DNA from: Inhella gelatinilytica
GTDB lineage: Bacteria; Pseudomonadota; Gammaproteobacteria; Burkholderiales; Burkholderiaceae_C
NCBI RefSeq assembly: GCF_016093295.1
Contig: NZ_JAEDAL010000002.1
Location: 310,001-374,000 of the forward strand
Direction: 5' to 3'
DNA: 64,000 bases
Shown: positions 50,988 to 60,406 of the stretch, one piece after another
How positions within the stretch are numbered: position 1 is the stretch's first letter
How the letters are laid out: each line of letters opens with the position of its first letter
The notes under the pieces: generated by a model
What the model was told of the DNA's origin: nothing
What the model saw: the letters and a program-made list of their open reading frames with translations, nothing else
The model's database searches: none
Made by a program: the position numbers and the translations under genes

Positions 50988-51248
50988 TCAGTCCTCGTTG
51001 GGGGCCAGGGCCAGAAGATTCAGCGCATGGATGCGCTGGGCGGGCAAAGAGCCCAAAGCATCATAAATGAGGCGGTGGCGCGCCACGCGGCTCAGTCCCG
51101 TAAAGCGCGGGCTCACCACCCGGAGCTTGTAATGGCCCCCTTCTTTGGCGCCCGCGTGCCCCGCGTGGGCTGCGCTGTCATCGATCAATTCGAACGTTGT
51201 GGCGTCCAGGGCGACGCGCAGGGGCTCAGCCCATGGGGGAAGACTCAT
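50988..51248 (-). CDS. BolA-family protein
   Basis: An 86-residue BolA-like protein: FELIDDSAAHAGHAGAKEGGHYKLRVVSPRFTGLSRVARHRLIYDAL. The invariant histidine is in SRVARHRLIY, and the upper H/H residues lie in HAGHAG and GGHYKL. The class works with monothiol glutaredoxins on iron-sulfur clusters. The ATG overlaps the yciB stop as ATGA. The next gene follows after 59 bp. Confidence 0.93.
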   Translation of the reverse strand: MSLPPWAEPLRVALDATTFELIDDSAAHAGHAGAKEGGHYKLRVVSPRFTGLSRVARHRLIYDALGSLPAQRIHALNLLALAPNED

Positions 51249-51877
51249 GATTGGGGGTCCGAAGGGGTATCAGGCAAGTGGCGCGAGAGGTATAGGCCCT
51301 GCGCCAGGGTGAAGATCAGGAACAAACCCGTGGCGCCAAAAACCTTGAAGTTCGCCCAGGTCGACGTGTCGAATTGGTACGCCACGACGAGGTTCAGTGC
51401 GCCCATGGCACTGAAGAAACCGATCCAGGCCCAGAGCAGGCGGTTCCACACCGCATCGGGTAGGGTTAGATCCTTCAGCATGGCGCGGAGCGGATGGAGT
51501 CTGAAAAAGGTCACACTGATCCAGAACCCCAACGCCATGGCCCAATACAGTCCTGTGGGCTTCCACTTGATAAACGTTTCGCTGCGAAAGTAAACGGTGA
51601 GCGCACCCAAAACCAAGACCAAAGCCAGGCTGATCCAGAGCATGGTGTCGATTTTTTCGCGGCGGAGTTTGAGCACCAGCACCTGAATCAGGGTCCCCAG
51701 AACCACCGCGACGGTGGCCAACAACACCGGAGCTTCCGTGGCGCCCACTTGGCCCCCCACCACGATCCAGCCCAGCGCCTGGCTGGCCCAAAGTGCCGCC
51801 TGCTCACGGTGGGCTTCAGCCGTCTTGAAGACCACAAAAAAGAGCGCCAGGGGAAAGAAGTCCAGCAAGAGTTTCAT
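51245..51877 (-). CDS. yciB: YciB/IspA-type inner-membrane septation protein
   Basis: A 210-residue protein with about five or six membrane helices. The family start MKLLLDFFPLALFFVVFK and the core TMLWISLALVLVLGALTVYFRSETFIKWKPTGLYW are plain, as is NLVVAYQFDTSTWANFKVFG. In E. coli YciB interacts with division and elongation proteins; in Shigella ispA affects septation. An in-frame start at 51901 lies inside the upstream terminator and is not used. Confidence 0.93.
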   Translation of the reverse strand: MKLLLDFFPLALFFVVFKTAEAHREQAALWASQALGWIVVGGQVGATEAPVLLATVAVVLGTLIQVLVLKLRREKIDTMLWISLALVLVLGALTVYFRSETFIKWKPTGLYWAMALGFWISVTFFRLHPLRAMLKDLTLPDAVWNRLLWAWIGFFSAMGALNLVVAYQFDTSTWANFKVFGATGLFLIFTLAQGLYLSRHLPDTPSDPQS

Positions 51878-51887
51878 CGTGCGCACC

Positions 51888-51915
51888 AAAAAGGCCGGCA
51901 TCGCCGGCCTTTTTG
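51888..51915 (-). terminator. Rho-independent terminator of msrB
   Basis: AAAAAGGCCGGC-ATC-GCCGGCCTTTTT is a perfect 7-bp stem with A- and T-runs. It lies 10 bp beyond the msrB stop on the minus strand and just before the yciB start, separating the two genes. Confidence 0.9.
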
Positions 51916-51925
51916 GCCTGTGGGG

Positions 51926-52339
51926 TCAGGGGGAGGGGTCAAATTTTAAAGCGGCCGAGTTGATGCAGTAGCGCTCCCCCGTGGGAGCCGGGCCATCGTC
52001 GAAGACATGGCCCAGGTGGCTGCCACAGCGTGCGCAGCGGACTTCGATTCGATGCATGCCATGGCTGAGGTCTTCGATGCGCTCAATTTGAACGCCCGGT
52101 GCGGCCTCAAAAAAACTGGGCCATCCGCAGCCCGCGTCAAATTTGTCGGCGGACCGAAACAGGCTGGATCCGCAGCCCACGCAGCGATAGTCTCCGCGAG
52201 CCCAATGGTTCCAAAAAGCTCCGGTGAACGCGCGCTCGGTCGCCCCTTCGCGGGTGACCGCGTAGGCTCTGGGGTCGAGTTGACGTCGCCAGTCGACATC
52301 ACTCTGGGTGAATGGGTATTCGTGGCGTTCGGGTTTCAT
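51926..52339 (-). CDS. msrB: Peptide-methionine (R)-S-oxide reductase MsrB
   Basis: MsrB reduces methionine-R-sulfoxide in proteins with thioredoxin. The 137 residues have both zinc-binding CxxC pairs (CVGCGSSLF and [15 protein letters not shown]) and the catalytic cysteine in [13 protein letters not shown] near residue 127. [13 protein letters not shown] gives the other conserved cysteine region. The N-terminus ([31 protein letters not shown]) is standard. Confidence 0.96.
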   Translation of the reverse strand: MKPERHEYPFTQSDVDWRRQLDPRAYAVTREGATERAFTGAFWNHWARGDYRCVGCGSSLFRSADKFDAGCGWPSFFEAAPGVQIERIEDLSHGMHRIEVRCARCGSHLGHVFDDGPAPTGERYCINSAALKFDPSP

Positions 52340-52978
52340 GGTGAGTGGGCGGTGGGGGGGGAAGCCGGAGAGCGGAAGGGTCTGCCGAACCTCGCGTCAC
52401 CCGGACAGACGCGGGAGGTGATCACAGCGGGGTCATATGGGACATGGATCAGATCACATTCGACCGTAACCAACTGCCAAAGAGGACACCCGAAAGGGGG
52501 TTGGTCTCGACGAGTAGAGGCCGGGCAAGCCCTCGGTCGAATTGGTCGCAAACCCGCTTAGGCCCGCTGGTTTGTGGCAGTGCGCTCGGGCAACCTCAAT
52601 GCGCTAACCCCAAATTATGAGCAACATGGGTTGATGGGGCGCGTCGAGGTGCTCAGGGCCTTGTGCCGGCGCCTTGGCGGAACCCCCTAAATGAGTGTCG
52701 GAAATTCCCTGTTGGGGAACGTCCGGATCATTTTGTTACCGGTGGTTACGCCAAAAGAAGGATTGACATCCTAGACTGCGACCCACTTTGAAACAGGCGA
52801 ACCCTGAATTGAAGTGAGGCCTGACGCAAGCCTTCAGTGACCGATCGGCGCGCCTGGATGGGCGTTGGTTTGGGAGCGCGGTGGCCCAGCCACCCATTGT
52901 GCAGTGTGTCGGTATTCCCGTTCCGCAGTCTGCCACGCCCCGACCCCGGGGCATTCCGTGATTTTCCTGGAGCATTGA
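52340..52978. other. 639-bp region without a recognised gene, upstream of the subtilase
   Basis: No frame here resembles a protein; the longest (91 codons, 52345-52620) is low-complexity and unconvincing. A TTGACA at 52763-52768 could be a -35 box, but only poor -10 candidates (CTTTGA) follow at the right distance. The last part before the subtilase has GGAG (CCTGGAGCATTGA) as a ribosome site. No tRNA-like fold or terminator was recognised. The region may hold a long regulatory leader or a small RNA. Confidence 0.6.
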
Positions 52979-54742
52979 ATGTCCATTTCGAAGAAGGCCC
53001 CGAAGCGGGCCCTGTTGTCCTTGGCGGCCACCCTGGCCACGCTCGCCCATGCGGGCGGTACGGACTTGCAAACCGTGTCGGCTCAAAACACGACCGACCG
53101 TTTGATCGTCAAGTACAAGGACGGTCGCACGGACGTGCGCGCAGCCAACTCGCAAGGCGTGGCCATGCGGGCTGCTGCCGAGCGCGGCCTGGGTATGAGT
53201 GAATTGAAGACCAACGGCCTCGGCGCCAAGGTCTTCAAGCTGAACAAGAACGCGTCGGTGGCTGACCTGCGAGCCATGGCCGCGCAGATGATGGCCGAGG
53301 ACGCCGACATCGAGTACGCCGAACCCGATCGCCGCATGTTTGCCTTGATGACCCCGAACGACACGGACTTCAGCAAGCTCTGGGGAATGGGCTCGGGCAA
53401 CGGGGGCATTCGCGCCACCACCGCCTGGGACAAAGCCACGGGCGCGGGCGTGACCGTGGCCGTGATCGACACCGGCATCCGCACCCACACCGACCTGACG
53501 GGTCAGGTCGTGGCCGGCTACGACATGATCAATGACACGGCCGTGGCCAACGACGGCAATGGCCGCGACAGCGACCCGGCCGACCCCGGCGACTGGATCG
53601 CTGCGGGCGAATGCGGAACGGGCTCGCCCGCCAGCAACAGCAGCTGGCACGGCACCCACGTGGCCGGCACCATCGCCGCCAAGGGCAACAACAGTGCGGG
53701 CGTGATCGGTGTGGCCTTCAACGCCAAGATCCAGCCGCTTCGCGTGCTGGGCAAGTGCGGCGGCTACACCTCGGACATCGCCGACGCCATGATTTGGGCG
53801 TCGGGCGGCACCGTCTCCGGCGTGCCGGCCAATGCCACGCCCTCCAAGGTGTTGAACCTCAGTCTGGGCGGCAGCGGGGCTTGCGACACCACCAGCCAAA
53901 ATGCCATCAACAGCGCCCGTTCGCGTGGTGCCACAGTGGTGGTGGCGGCGGGTAACGACAACATGAATGTCAGCAACGCCAGCCCGGCCAACTGCTCCGG
54001 CGTGATCGCCGTGGCCGCCGTGGGCCCGACCGGCGGCCGTGCCTCGTATTCCAACTACGGCACGCTGATCGACGTGGCGGCCCCGGGCGGTGAAATGAGC
54101 ACGGGTTCGGCCAACGGTATCTACTCGACGCTGAACGCTGGCACCAAGGCACCGGGCACCGAGAACTACGCCTACTACCAGGGCACCTCGATGGCCACCC
54201 CGCACGTCGCCGGTGTGGCGGCGCTGCTGTACGAAAAGAAGCCCACCATCACCCCGGATGAGGTGGAGAGCACGCTGAAGACCACGGCGCGCGCCTTCCC
54301 GGCCACCTGCAGCGGCTGCGGCACCGGCATCATCAATGCCGACGCGGCGGTGACGGCGGTGATGGGCGGCGGCACGACGCCGCCTCCGGCCACCACGATG
54401 AACGAAACCGAGTCGAATAACACGACCGGTACGGCCAACCTGGTGTCGACCAGCGGCATCACCGTGAACGGCAGCCTGTCCTCGACCACCGACACGGATT
54501 ACTTCCGCGTCAACCTGCCGGCGGGCAAGACGCTGACCTCGGTGCTGAACGGCGGTACCAAGGACTATGACTTGTATGTCTACAACAGCGCGGGGACGCA
54601 GATTGGTTCCAGCACCAATGGCGCCGGTTCGACCGACACCGTCAGCGTGACCAACACGGGCACCACGACGATTGCGCGCTATGTTCGGGTTAAGTACTAC
54701 AGCGGTGGTACGGGCACCTACACCTTGAAGCTGACCTGGTAA
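52979..54742 (+). CDS. Secreted subtilisin-like serine protease (S8) with pre-peptidase C-terminal domain
   Basis: The 587-residue protein has a signal peptide (KRALLSLAATLATLAHAGG), an inhibitor-like propeptide (about 30-120; RLIVKYKDGRTD, ADIEYAEPDRR) and an S8 catalytic domain. The triad residues are Asp at 164 (VAVIDTGIRTHTD), His at 224 (SSWHGTHVAGT) and Ser at 404 (QGTSMATPHVAG). Six or more cysteines could form disulfides. A linker precedes a C-terminal PPC domain (NETESNNTTGTAN, DTDYFRVNLPAGKTL, DYDLYVYNSAGTQIG), usually removed after secretion. A strong terminator follows. Confidence 0.95.
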   Translation: MSISKKAPKRALLSLAATLATLAHAGGTDLQTVSAQNTTDRLIVKYKDGRTDVRAANSQGVAMRAAAERGLGMSELKTNGLGAKVFKLNKNASVADLRAMAAQMMAEDADIEYAEPDRRMFALMTPNDTDFSKLWGMGSGNGGIRATTAWDKATGAGVTVAVIDTGIRTHTDLTGQVVAGYDMINDTAVANDGNGRDSDPADPGDWIAAGECGTGSPASNSSWHGTHVAGTIAAKGNNSAGVIGVAFNAKIQPLRVLGKCGGYTSDIADAMIWASGGTVSGVPANATPSKVLNLSLGGSGACDTTSQNAINSARSRGATVVVAAGNDNMNVSNASPANCSGVIAVAAVGPTGGRASYSNYGTLIDVAAPGGEMSTGSANGIYSTLNAGTKAPGTENYAYYQGTSMATPHVAGVAALLYEKKPTITPDEVESTLKTTARAFPATCSGCGTGIINADAAVTAVMGGGTTPPPATTMNETESNNTTGTANLVSTSGITVNGSLSSTTDTDYFRVNLPAGKTLTSVLNGGTKDYDLYVYNSAGTQIGSSTNGAGSTDTVSVTNTGTTTIARYVRVKYYSGGTGTYTLKLTW

Positions 54743-54760
54743 GCCTTTGGGTGGCCAGGA

Positions 54761-54792
54761 AAGAGCCCCGCCTCGGCGGGGCTCTTTTTTTT
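54761..54792 (+). terminator. Rho-independent terminator of the subtilase
   Basis: AGAGCCCCGCC-TC-GGCGGGGCTCT is a perfect 11-bp stem followed by eight T, 18 bp after the subtilase stop. It separates the subtilase from ubiE. Confidence 0.95.
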
Positions 54793-54837
54793 GCGCCGAC
54801 TACACTGACGACCCCGTTTTTTCGGGGTGGATGAATC

Positions 54838-55572
54838 ATGAGCAGCAAGACGCATTTCGGTTTTCAGCAGGTGGATGAGCAAGACAAGGCGCGCCGTGTG
54901 CGCAGCGTCTTTGACTCGGTGGCGTCGCGTTACGACCTGATGAACGACATGATGTCCGCCGGTGCTCATCGGGCCTGGAAGGCCTATGCCGTGGCGGTTG
55001 CGGGTCTCAAAGGCGGCGAGAGGGTGCTGGACATTGCTGCGGGGACCGGGGACTTGACCCGAGCCTTTGCCCGCCGGGTGGGGCCGCGCGGTTTGGTGCT
55101 GCACAGCGACATCAATGAAGCCATGCTGCGCACCGGACGGGACCGTCTGCTGGACGACGGCGTGTTGACCCCCAGCCTGTTGGCCGATGCTGAAGCTCTC
55201 CCTTTTGCTTCGGGCCAGTTCGATTTGGTGAGTGTGGCCTTTGGCCTGCGGAACATGACGCACAAAGAGCAGGCCTTGGCGGAGATGAATCGCGTGCTCA
55301 AACCCGGCGGGCGCCTGATGGTTTTGGAATTCTCCAAAGTGGTCGCCCCGCTGCAAAAAGCTTATGACTGGTACAGCTTCGAGGTGCTGCCCCGCCTGGG
55401 TCAGTGGATTGCGGGCGATGCCGAGAGTTATCGCTACCTCGCGGAGTCGATTCGCATGCACCCGGATGCTCCCACGCTCAAGGGCATGATGAAAACCGTC
55501 GGTTTCGGTCATGTGGATGTGCACCGGCTGACAGGGGGCGTGGTGGCGCTTCACGTTGGCGTGAAGTGCTGA
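54838..55572 (+). CDS. ubiE: Ubiquinone/menaquinone C-methyltransferase UbiE
   Basis: This SAM-dependent methyltransferase acts on the quinone ring in ubiquinone synthesis. The 244 residues begin [38 protein letters not shown], the family hallmark. The SAM motif is [16 protein letters not shown], followed by [11 protein letters not shown] and MVLEFSKV. In most relatives ubiE is followed by ubiJ and ubiB; here those lie about 4.3 kb downstream, beyond an EpsD-like gene and an rfb operon. Confidence 0.97.
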   Translation: MSSKTHFGFQQVDEQDKARRVRSVFDSVASRYDLMNDMMSAGAHRAWKAYAVAVAGLKGGERVLDIAAGTGDLTRAFARRVGPRGLVLHSDINEAMLRTGRDRLLDDGVLTPSLLADAEALPFASGQFDLVSVAFGLRNMTHKEQALAEMNRVLKPGGRLMVLEFSKVVAPLQKAYDWYSFEVLPRLGQWIAGDAESYRYLAESIRMHPDAPTLKGMMKTVGFGHVDVHRLTGGVVALHVGVKC

Positions 55573-56462
55573 GGCAACGCGCTGCCCTGCGACCCTCGGG
55601 CTGGGTGCTCGCGGGCTTGCTGGCGCTCGGCGCCTGCCAGCCCAAGGCGCCCTCGGATGCCGTGATGGTGGTGAACCACGAGGTGTTGACCCAGAGCGAT
55701 GTTGCGATTGAGCGGACGCTGTGGCCGGCTTCCACCGAACGTCAGGCGCTGGACCAAGCGATTGACCGGCGTTTGGCCGCCCAACGCGCGGTGAGCTTGG
55801 GTTTGCATCGTGAACCCTGGGTGCTGGAGCGACTGGAGGCGGTGCGTGCCGAGGTGTTGCGTCAAGCGCTGCGGGAGACCGTGGAGGCCGAAGTGCCCAC
55901 GTTGGCGCCAGGGGCGGTGCAGGCCCTGTACGACGCCCACCCGGCGCTGTATGCCCAGCGGCGTTTGTACAACTTGCGCCGCTTGGACCTGGAGCTGCCT
56001 TCGGAGCGCCGCTCGGCGGTGCAGAGCAAAGTCCTCGCCGCCAAGCACTTGCCCGAACTCATGACGGCGTTGAAGTCGGAGCGGGTCAAGGTACAAGCGC
56101 ACCAACTCGTGGCCACGGGCCCTGAGTTGCCGGAGAAATTGCGGAACGCGCTGGCCACACTGGCCGAAGAAGGGCGGCACTTGGTGCCGACGGCCAAAGG
56201 GCTTGAGGTGTGGTGGGTGGTTAGTGCGCGTGCACAGCCCATCAGCTTGGAGCGAGCCCGACCGCAGATTGAAGCGCAGCTCATCGAGCGATGGCGCAAA
56301 GCCCGCTGGCAACAGGAACTGGCCAACCTGCGGGCCACGGCCACCCTTCAGCCGCTGCAGGCCCCAGCGGCCCCAGCGGCAATTCCCGCGACCCGAGAGC
56401 CCTCGACCCCAATGAAGGGATTGCCCCCCTCATCGCAGCCCGGCGCGATCGAAACCTACTGA
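55566..56462 (+). CDS. EpsD-like peptidyl-prolyl isomerase lipoprotein
   Basis: The GTG at 55566 overlaps the end of ubiE by 7 bases and starts a 298-residue protein. The signal ([19 protein letters not shown]) ends in a lipobox LGAC. The body resembles EpsD/SurA-like proteins of exopolysaccharide clusters: [53 protein letters not shown] and [22 protein letters not shown]; the PpiC part is weak. It is followed, convergently, by the rfb operon, which fits an exopolysaccharide or O-antigen role. A longer frame from 55404 lies inside ubiE and is not used. Confidence 0.75.
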   Translation: MLRQRAALRPSGWVLAGLLALGACQPKAPSDAVMVVNHEVLTQSDVAIERTLWPASTERQALDQAIDRRLAAQRAVSLGLHREPWVLERLEAVRAEVLRQALRETVEAEVPTLAPGAVQALYDAHPALYAQRRLYNLRRLDLELPSERRSAVQSKVLAAKHLPELMTALKSERVKVQAHQLVATGPELPEKLRNALATLAEEGRHLVPTAKGLEVWWVVSARAQPISLERARPQIEAQLIERWRKARWQQELANLRATATLQPLQAPAAPAAIPATREPSTPMKGLPPSSQPGAIETY

Positions 56463-56468
56463 TCGGCC

Positions 56469-57020
56469 TCAGGCCAACGGGGTCATTGCCCGGAGGGACT
56501 CCCCCCGCAAATCTTTCTCTGCCAACTGCGGCGGCTGGCCGACCTCCGGCCAGGTGATGCCGATGTCCGGGTCGTCCCAGCGCACGCAGCCTTCGGCGTG
56601 CGGGGCGTAGTAATCCGTGGCCTTGTACAGAAAGTCGGCGGACTCGCTCAGGGTCAGAAAGCCGTGACCAAAACCGGGCGGAATCCACAACTGACGGTGG
56701 TTGTCGCCACTGAGCTCGACCCCCACCCATTGCCCAAATGTGCCGCTGCCGGCGCGCAGGTCCACCGCCACGTCGAAAACCCGGCCGGCAACGCAGCGAA
56801 CCAACTTGCCTTGGGCGTGCGGGCTGCGCTGATAGTGCAGGCCGCGCAGCACGCCCTGGGTGCTGCGGCTGTGGTTGTCTTGGACGAAGCGCACGTCGGC
56901 GCCGACGGCGGCATTGAAACGGGCCGCGTTCCAGCTTTCCAGGAAGAAGCCGCGAGCGTCGCCAAAGACCTTGGGTTCCAGGATCAGGACGCCGGGCAGG
57001 TGGGTTTGAATGACGTTCAT
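56469..57020 (-). CDS. rfbC: dTDP-4-dehydrorhamnose 3,5-epimerase
   Basis: Third step of dTDP-L-rhamnose synthesis. The 183-residue cupin starts [31 protein letters not shown] and contains the catalytic-region RGLHYQ (histidine) and the family stretches [16 protein letters not shown] and [19 protein letters not shown]. The ATG overlaps the rfbA stop by 4 bases. It is the last gene of the rfbB-D-A-C operon. The open frame to 57143 is inside rfbA. Confidence 0.96.
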   Translation of the reverse strand: MNVIQTHLPGVLILEPKVFGDARGFFLESWNAARFNAAVGADVRFVQDNHSRSTQGVLRGLHYQRSPHAQGKLVRCVAGRVFDVAVDLRAGSGTFGQWVGVELSGDNHRQLWIPPGFGHGFLTLSESADFLYKATDYYAPHAEGCVRWDDPDIGITWPEVGQPPQLAEKDLRGESLRAMTPLA

Positions 57021-57901
57021 GGGTGCTGGCGGGTGAGGCCCTGTAGGTATTGGCCGTACTGCGTTTTGGCCAGCGGTGCGGCCAGCCGCAGCAGTTGTTC
57101 GCTGTCGATCCAGCGTTGGGCGTGGGCGATTTCTTCCGGGCACGAGACTTTGAGCCCTTGGCGCTTCTCCAGCGTGGCGATGAACTGCCCGGCCTCAAGC
57201 AGGCTGTCGTGCGTCCCCGTATCCAGCCACGCGTAGCCCCGACCCATGATGGAGACATGCAACTGCTGTTGCGCCAAATACCGCGCATTCAGATCGGTGA
57301 TTTCGAGCTCGCCCCGTGGGCTGGGCTTCAAGTCCGCCGCCAAGTCACAAACCTGGGTGTCGTAGAAATAGAGCCCCGTCACGGCGTAGTGGCTCTTGGG
57401 TTGCTGGGGCTTTTCCTCGATCGACACGGCACGCTGTTGGCCGTCAAACGCCACCACACCATACCGCTCGGGGTCGGTGACGTGGTACGCAAAGACCGAA
57501 GCGCCCGTCTGGCGGGCATCCGCCTCTTTCAGCAAGACCGGTAGGTCGTGCCCGTAAAAGATGTTGTCGCCCAGCACCAGGCTGGACGGCGAGCGGCCAA
57601 TGAAGTCGCGCCCAATCAGGAAGGCCTGCGCCAAACCATCAGGGCTGGGCTGCACGGCGTACTGAATGGTCATGCCCCACTGCGAGCCATCGCCCAAGAG
57701 CTGGCTGAATCGGGGGGTGTCTTGGGGTGTTGAGATGAGCAGCACGTCCCGAATCCCCGCCAGCATCAGGGTGCTCAGCGGGTAATAGACCATGGGCTTG
57801 TCGTACACCGGCAGCAATTGCTTGCTGACGGCCAGCGTGGCCGGGTGCAGGCGGGTGCCAGCGCCGCCGGCGAGGATGATGCCCTTGCGCGAAGTCGTCA
57901 T
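57017..57901 (-). CDS. rfbA: Glucose-1-phosphate thymidylyltransferase
   Basis: First step: joins glucose-1-phosphate to dTTP. The 294 residues start with the nucleotidyltransferase motif [56 protein letters not shown] and [24 protein letters not shown] follow. The length and motifs match RmlA. The ATG at 57901 overlaps the rfbD stop by 4 bases; the longer frame to 57943 lies in rfbD. Confidence 0.97.
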   Translation of the reverse strand: MTTSRKGIILAGGAGTRLHPATLAVSKQLLPVYDKPMVYYPLSTLMLAGIRDVLLISTPQDTPRFSQLLGDGSQWGMTIQYAVQPSPDGLAQAFLIGRDFIGRSPSSLVLGDNIFYGHDLPVLLKEADARQTGASVFAYHVTDPERYGVVAFDGQQRAVSIEEKPQQPKSHYAVTGLYFYDTQVCDLAADLKPSPRGELEITDLNARYLAQQQLHVSIMGRGYAWLDTGTHDSLLEAGQFIATLEKRQGLKVSCPEEIAHAQRWIDSEQLLRLAAPLAKTQYGQYLQGLTRQHP

Positions 57902-58773
57902 GTCAGGATCTCGGTCAACAGGCGCCGCACCCCTTGCTCCCAAGGGGGTAAACGCAGGCCAAAAGTGGATTCAAAGCGGCGACAGTCCAGGCGCGAATTC
58001 AGTGGACGCGGGGCCGGTGTGGGGTACTCGGCGCTGGGGATGCCCTGTACCTCGCTGCACTGCAAGGCTTGGCCCTGGGCCTTGGCCAAGTCGATGACCC
58101 AGCGCGCGTACTCGGCCCAGTTGGTTTCGCCCGCTGCACAGCAGTGGTAGGTGCCCCCGACCTCGGGACGAAGCAGCAAGCTGCGCAGGGCATGGGCCGC
58201 GCAGTCGGCCAGCAGTTCGGCGCCGGTGGGCGCGCCCACCTGGTCGTTCACCACACGCAATGCCGGGCGCTCTGCAGCCAAGCGCAGCATGGTTTTGGCG
58301 AAGTTGCCGCCCCGGGCGGCATAGACCCAGGAGGTGCGCAGGATCAAATGCGCGCAGCCGCTGGCGCGAATGGCATCCTCACCCGCCAGCTTGGTCCGCC
58401 CATAGACGGACAAGGGCCCGGTGGCCGCCGTTTCATCTCGCGGTGCGCACCCGCTGCCGTCAAAAACATAGTCGGTGCTGTAGTGCAGCAGCGCCGCGCC
58501 CGTGTGGGCCGCCCATTGCGCCAAGCGACCGGGGGTTTCGGCGTTGATTTGCCGCGCCAAGTTGGCGTCTGATTCGGCCTTGTCGACCGCCGTGTAGGCG
58601 GCGGCATTCACGATGACGCGCGGGGCGAGGGCCTGAAGGCGCGACAGCAACGCGTCGGGTTGAGCCAAATCGCCGAGTTCGCGATTCCAGGCGTGCAACT
58701 CACCCAAGGGGGCCAGCGCACGCTGCAGCTCCCAACCGACTTGGCCGTTCGCCCCCAAGAGCAGGATCTTCAT
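57898..58773 (-). CDS. rfbD: dTDP-4-dehydrorhamnose reductase
   Basis: Last step of dTDP-L-rhamnose synthesis, NAD(P)H-dependent. The 291-residue short-chain-type enzyme begins [20 protein letters not shown], with [14 protein letters not shown] and the YxxxK pair in [20 protein letters not shown] is typical. The ATG at 58773 shares one base with the rfbB stop. An upstream in-frame ATG at 58797 lies in rfbB. Confidence 0.96.
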   Translation of the reverse strand: MKILLLGANGQVGWELQRALAPLGELHAWNRELGDLAQPDALLSRLQALAPRVIVNAAAYTAVDKAESDANLARQINAETPGRLAQWAAHTGAALLHYSTDYVFDGSGCAPRDETAATGPLSVYGRTKLAGEDAIRASGCAHLILRTSWVYAARGGNFAKTMLRLAAERPALRVVNDQVGAPTGAELLADCAAHALRSLLLRPEVGGTYHCCAAGETNWAEYARWVIDLAKAQGQALQCSEVQGIPSAEYPTPAPRPLNSRLDCRRFESTFGLRLPPWEQGVRRLLTEILT

Positions 58774-59828
58774 TACGCGTACTGCTTTTCCATCCAATCA
58801 CGGTAGGCGCCACTTTGCACGCGCGCCACCCAAGCGGGGTGATCCAGGTACCACTGCACGGTCTTGCGGATCCCGGTTTCGAAGGTTTCTGCCGGCCGCC
58901 AGCCGAGCTCCCGTTCGATCTTTCGGGCATCAATGGCATAGCGGCGGTCGTGGCCCGGGCGGTCCTTCACGTAGGTGATCAGGCGGGCGTATGGTCCTTC
59001 GCTGCTCGGCCGCAATTCGTCCAGCAGGGCGCAAACGGTCCTGACGATGTCGAGGTTCGCCTTCTCGTTCCAGCCCCCAACGTTGTAGGTTTCACCCACT
59101 CGCCCGCGGGCGAGTACGGCGCGAATGGCGCTGCAATGGTCTTTGACGTACAGCCAATCGCGGATCTGCTGACCGTCGCCATAGACGGGAAGGGGCTTGC
59201 CGGCCAGCGCGTTGACGATCATCAGCGGGATCAGTTTCTCGGGGAAGTGGAACGGGCCGTAGTTGTTGCTGCAGTTGGTGGTGAGTACGGGCAACCCGTA
59301 GGTGTGATGCCAGGCGCGCACCAAATGGTCGCTGGCGGCCTTGCTGGCGCTGTAGGGGCTGTTGGGCTCGAACGGATGGGTTTCGGTGAACGCCGGGGCA
59401 TCCGGCGTCAAACTGCCGTACACCTCATCGGTGCTGACATGCAGGAAGCGAAAGTCGCTGCGAACATCCTCCCCCAACCGGGTCCAGTAGGCGCGGGCCG
59501 CTTCGAGCAAGGTGAACGTGCCCTCAACATTGGTCTTGATGAACGCACCGGGACCGTGGATGGAGCGGTCGACGTGGCTCTCCGCCGCGAAATGAACGAT
59601 GGCGCGCGGCTGATGGGTGTCCAGGAGTTGATCGAGGAGGGCCCGGTCGGCGATGTCGCCGTGCACGAAATGGTGACGCTCGTTCCCCGCCAGGCTGGCG
59701 AGGTTGTCGCGGTTCCCTGCGTAGGTCAGTGCGTCCAGCGTGATGACCTTTTCGGCGGTCTGGGCAGCCCAGTCCAGCACAAAGTTGCTGCCAATGAAGC
59801 CGGCGCCGCCGGTGACCAAAATCGTCAT
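58773..59828 (-). CDS. rfbB: dTDP-glucose 4,6-dehydratase
   Basis: Second step: converts dTDP-glucose to the 4-keto-6-deoxy sugar. The 351-residue protein starts [20 protein letters not shown], and the motifs [38 protein letters not shown] and [18 protein letters not shown] are all present. rfbB leads the operon in transcription order. It is divergent from ubiJ, with 89 bp between the starts, where promoters for both should lie. Confidence 0.97.
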   Translation of the reverse strand: MTILVTGGAGFIGSNFVLDWAAQTAEKVITLDALTYAGNRDNLASLAGNERHHFVHGDIADRALLDQLLDTHQPRAIVHFAAESHVDRSIHGPGAFIKTNVEGTFTLLEAARAYWTRLGEDVRSDFRFLHVSTDEVYGSLTPDAPAFTETHPFEPNSPYSASKAASDHLVRAWHHTYGLPVLTTNCSNNYGPFHFPEKLIPLMIVNALAGKPLPVYGDGQQIRDWLYVKDHCSAIRAVLARGRVGETYNVGGWNEKANLDIVRTVCALLDELRPSSEGPYARLITYVKDRPGHDRRYAIDARKIERELGWRPAETFETGIRKTVQWYLDHPAWVARVQSGAYRDWMEKQYA

Positions 59829-59917
59829 GAAGTCGGGGAACGGCCCGCACGGCCGTTGCGAAAGAGCGCGAACGAAGCGCGCATCGTAGCGCCGGGGCCT
59901 CCCTAGAATCCCCTCCC

Positions 59918-60406
59918 ATGCTGATTCAATCCCTTGCCCCCGCTCTCCAGGAACAATTGATCCTCTGGCTCAACCACGTGACCAGCCGCGAACCGGTGGC
60001 CATGGGCAAGCTCAAAGACTTTGTGGGCCGGCGCTTGGCGGTGTCGGTCGGCGGGGCGCCAGCGTGGGCGCCCAGCCTGCCGGATTTGCATGTGCGGATC
60101 ACCCCCGCCGGTTTGTTCGAACGCATCGAGCCCCATGAGCCAGGGGAGCCCGCGCTGTGCATTGAGGTGGACGCCTCCAACCCCCTGCAGAGTGCCTTCG
60201 CGATGATCAAAGGGCAGCGCGAGGGCATCTCGGTTCGCGGCGACGCCGCCCTGGCCGGGGTGGTGAATTGGCTGTTTGACAACCTCCGCTGGGATCCGGC
60301 CGACGATGTGGCCCAGTTTGTTGGGCCCGCACCCGCCCACATGTTGGAACAAATGGCCACGCAGGTGCGGGCGGCTGTGCAGAGTTTTCTGCAGCGGCGT
60401 CCTTGA
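59918..60406 (+). CDS. ubiJ: UbiJ-like SCP2-domain protein
   Basis: UbiJ is an accessory factor of the aerobic ubiquinone-synthesis complex and binds the lipid precursor in its SCP2 domain. This 162-residue protein has LVNWLFDN-type features: [31 protein letters not shown]-like [25 protein letters not shown] and [16 protein letters not shown]. It is shorter than E. coli UbiJ (about 200). The stop overlaps the ubiB ATG by one base (TGATG). Confidence 0.85.
   Translation: MLIQSLAPALQEQLILWLNHVTSREPVAMGKLKDFVGRRLAVSVGGAPAWAPSLPDLHVRITPAGLFERIEPHEPGEPALCIEVDASNPLQSAFAMIKGQREGISVRGDAALAGVVNWLFDNLRWDPADDVAQFVGPAPAHMLEQMATQVRAAVQSFLQRRP

Noticed and set aside
52345-52620. 91-codon plus-strand frame in the long gap
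   Set aside because: Starts with a glycine/arginine run and lacks any domain or ribosome site.
52763-52792. Sigma-70 promoter at TTGACA upstream of the subtilase
   Set aside because: The -35 box is perfect, but no acceptable -10 box lies at 16-18 bp.
52736-54205. Minus-strand open frame (489 codons) opposite the subtilase
   Set aside because: Low-complexity G/A/H/R-rich shadow of a strongly codon-biased gene.
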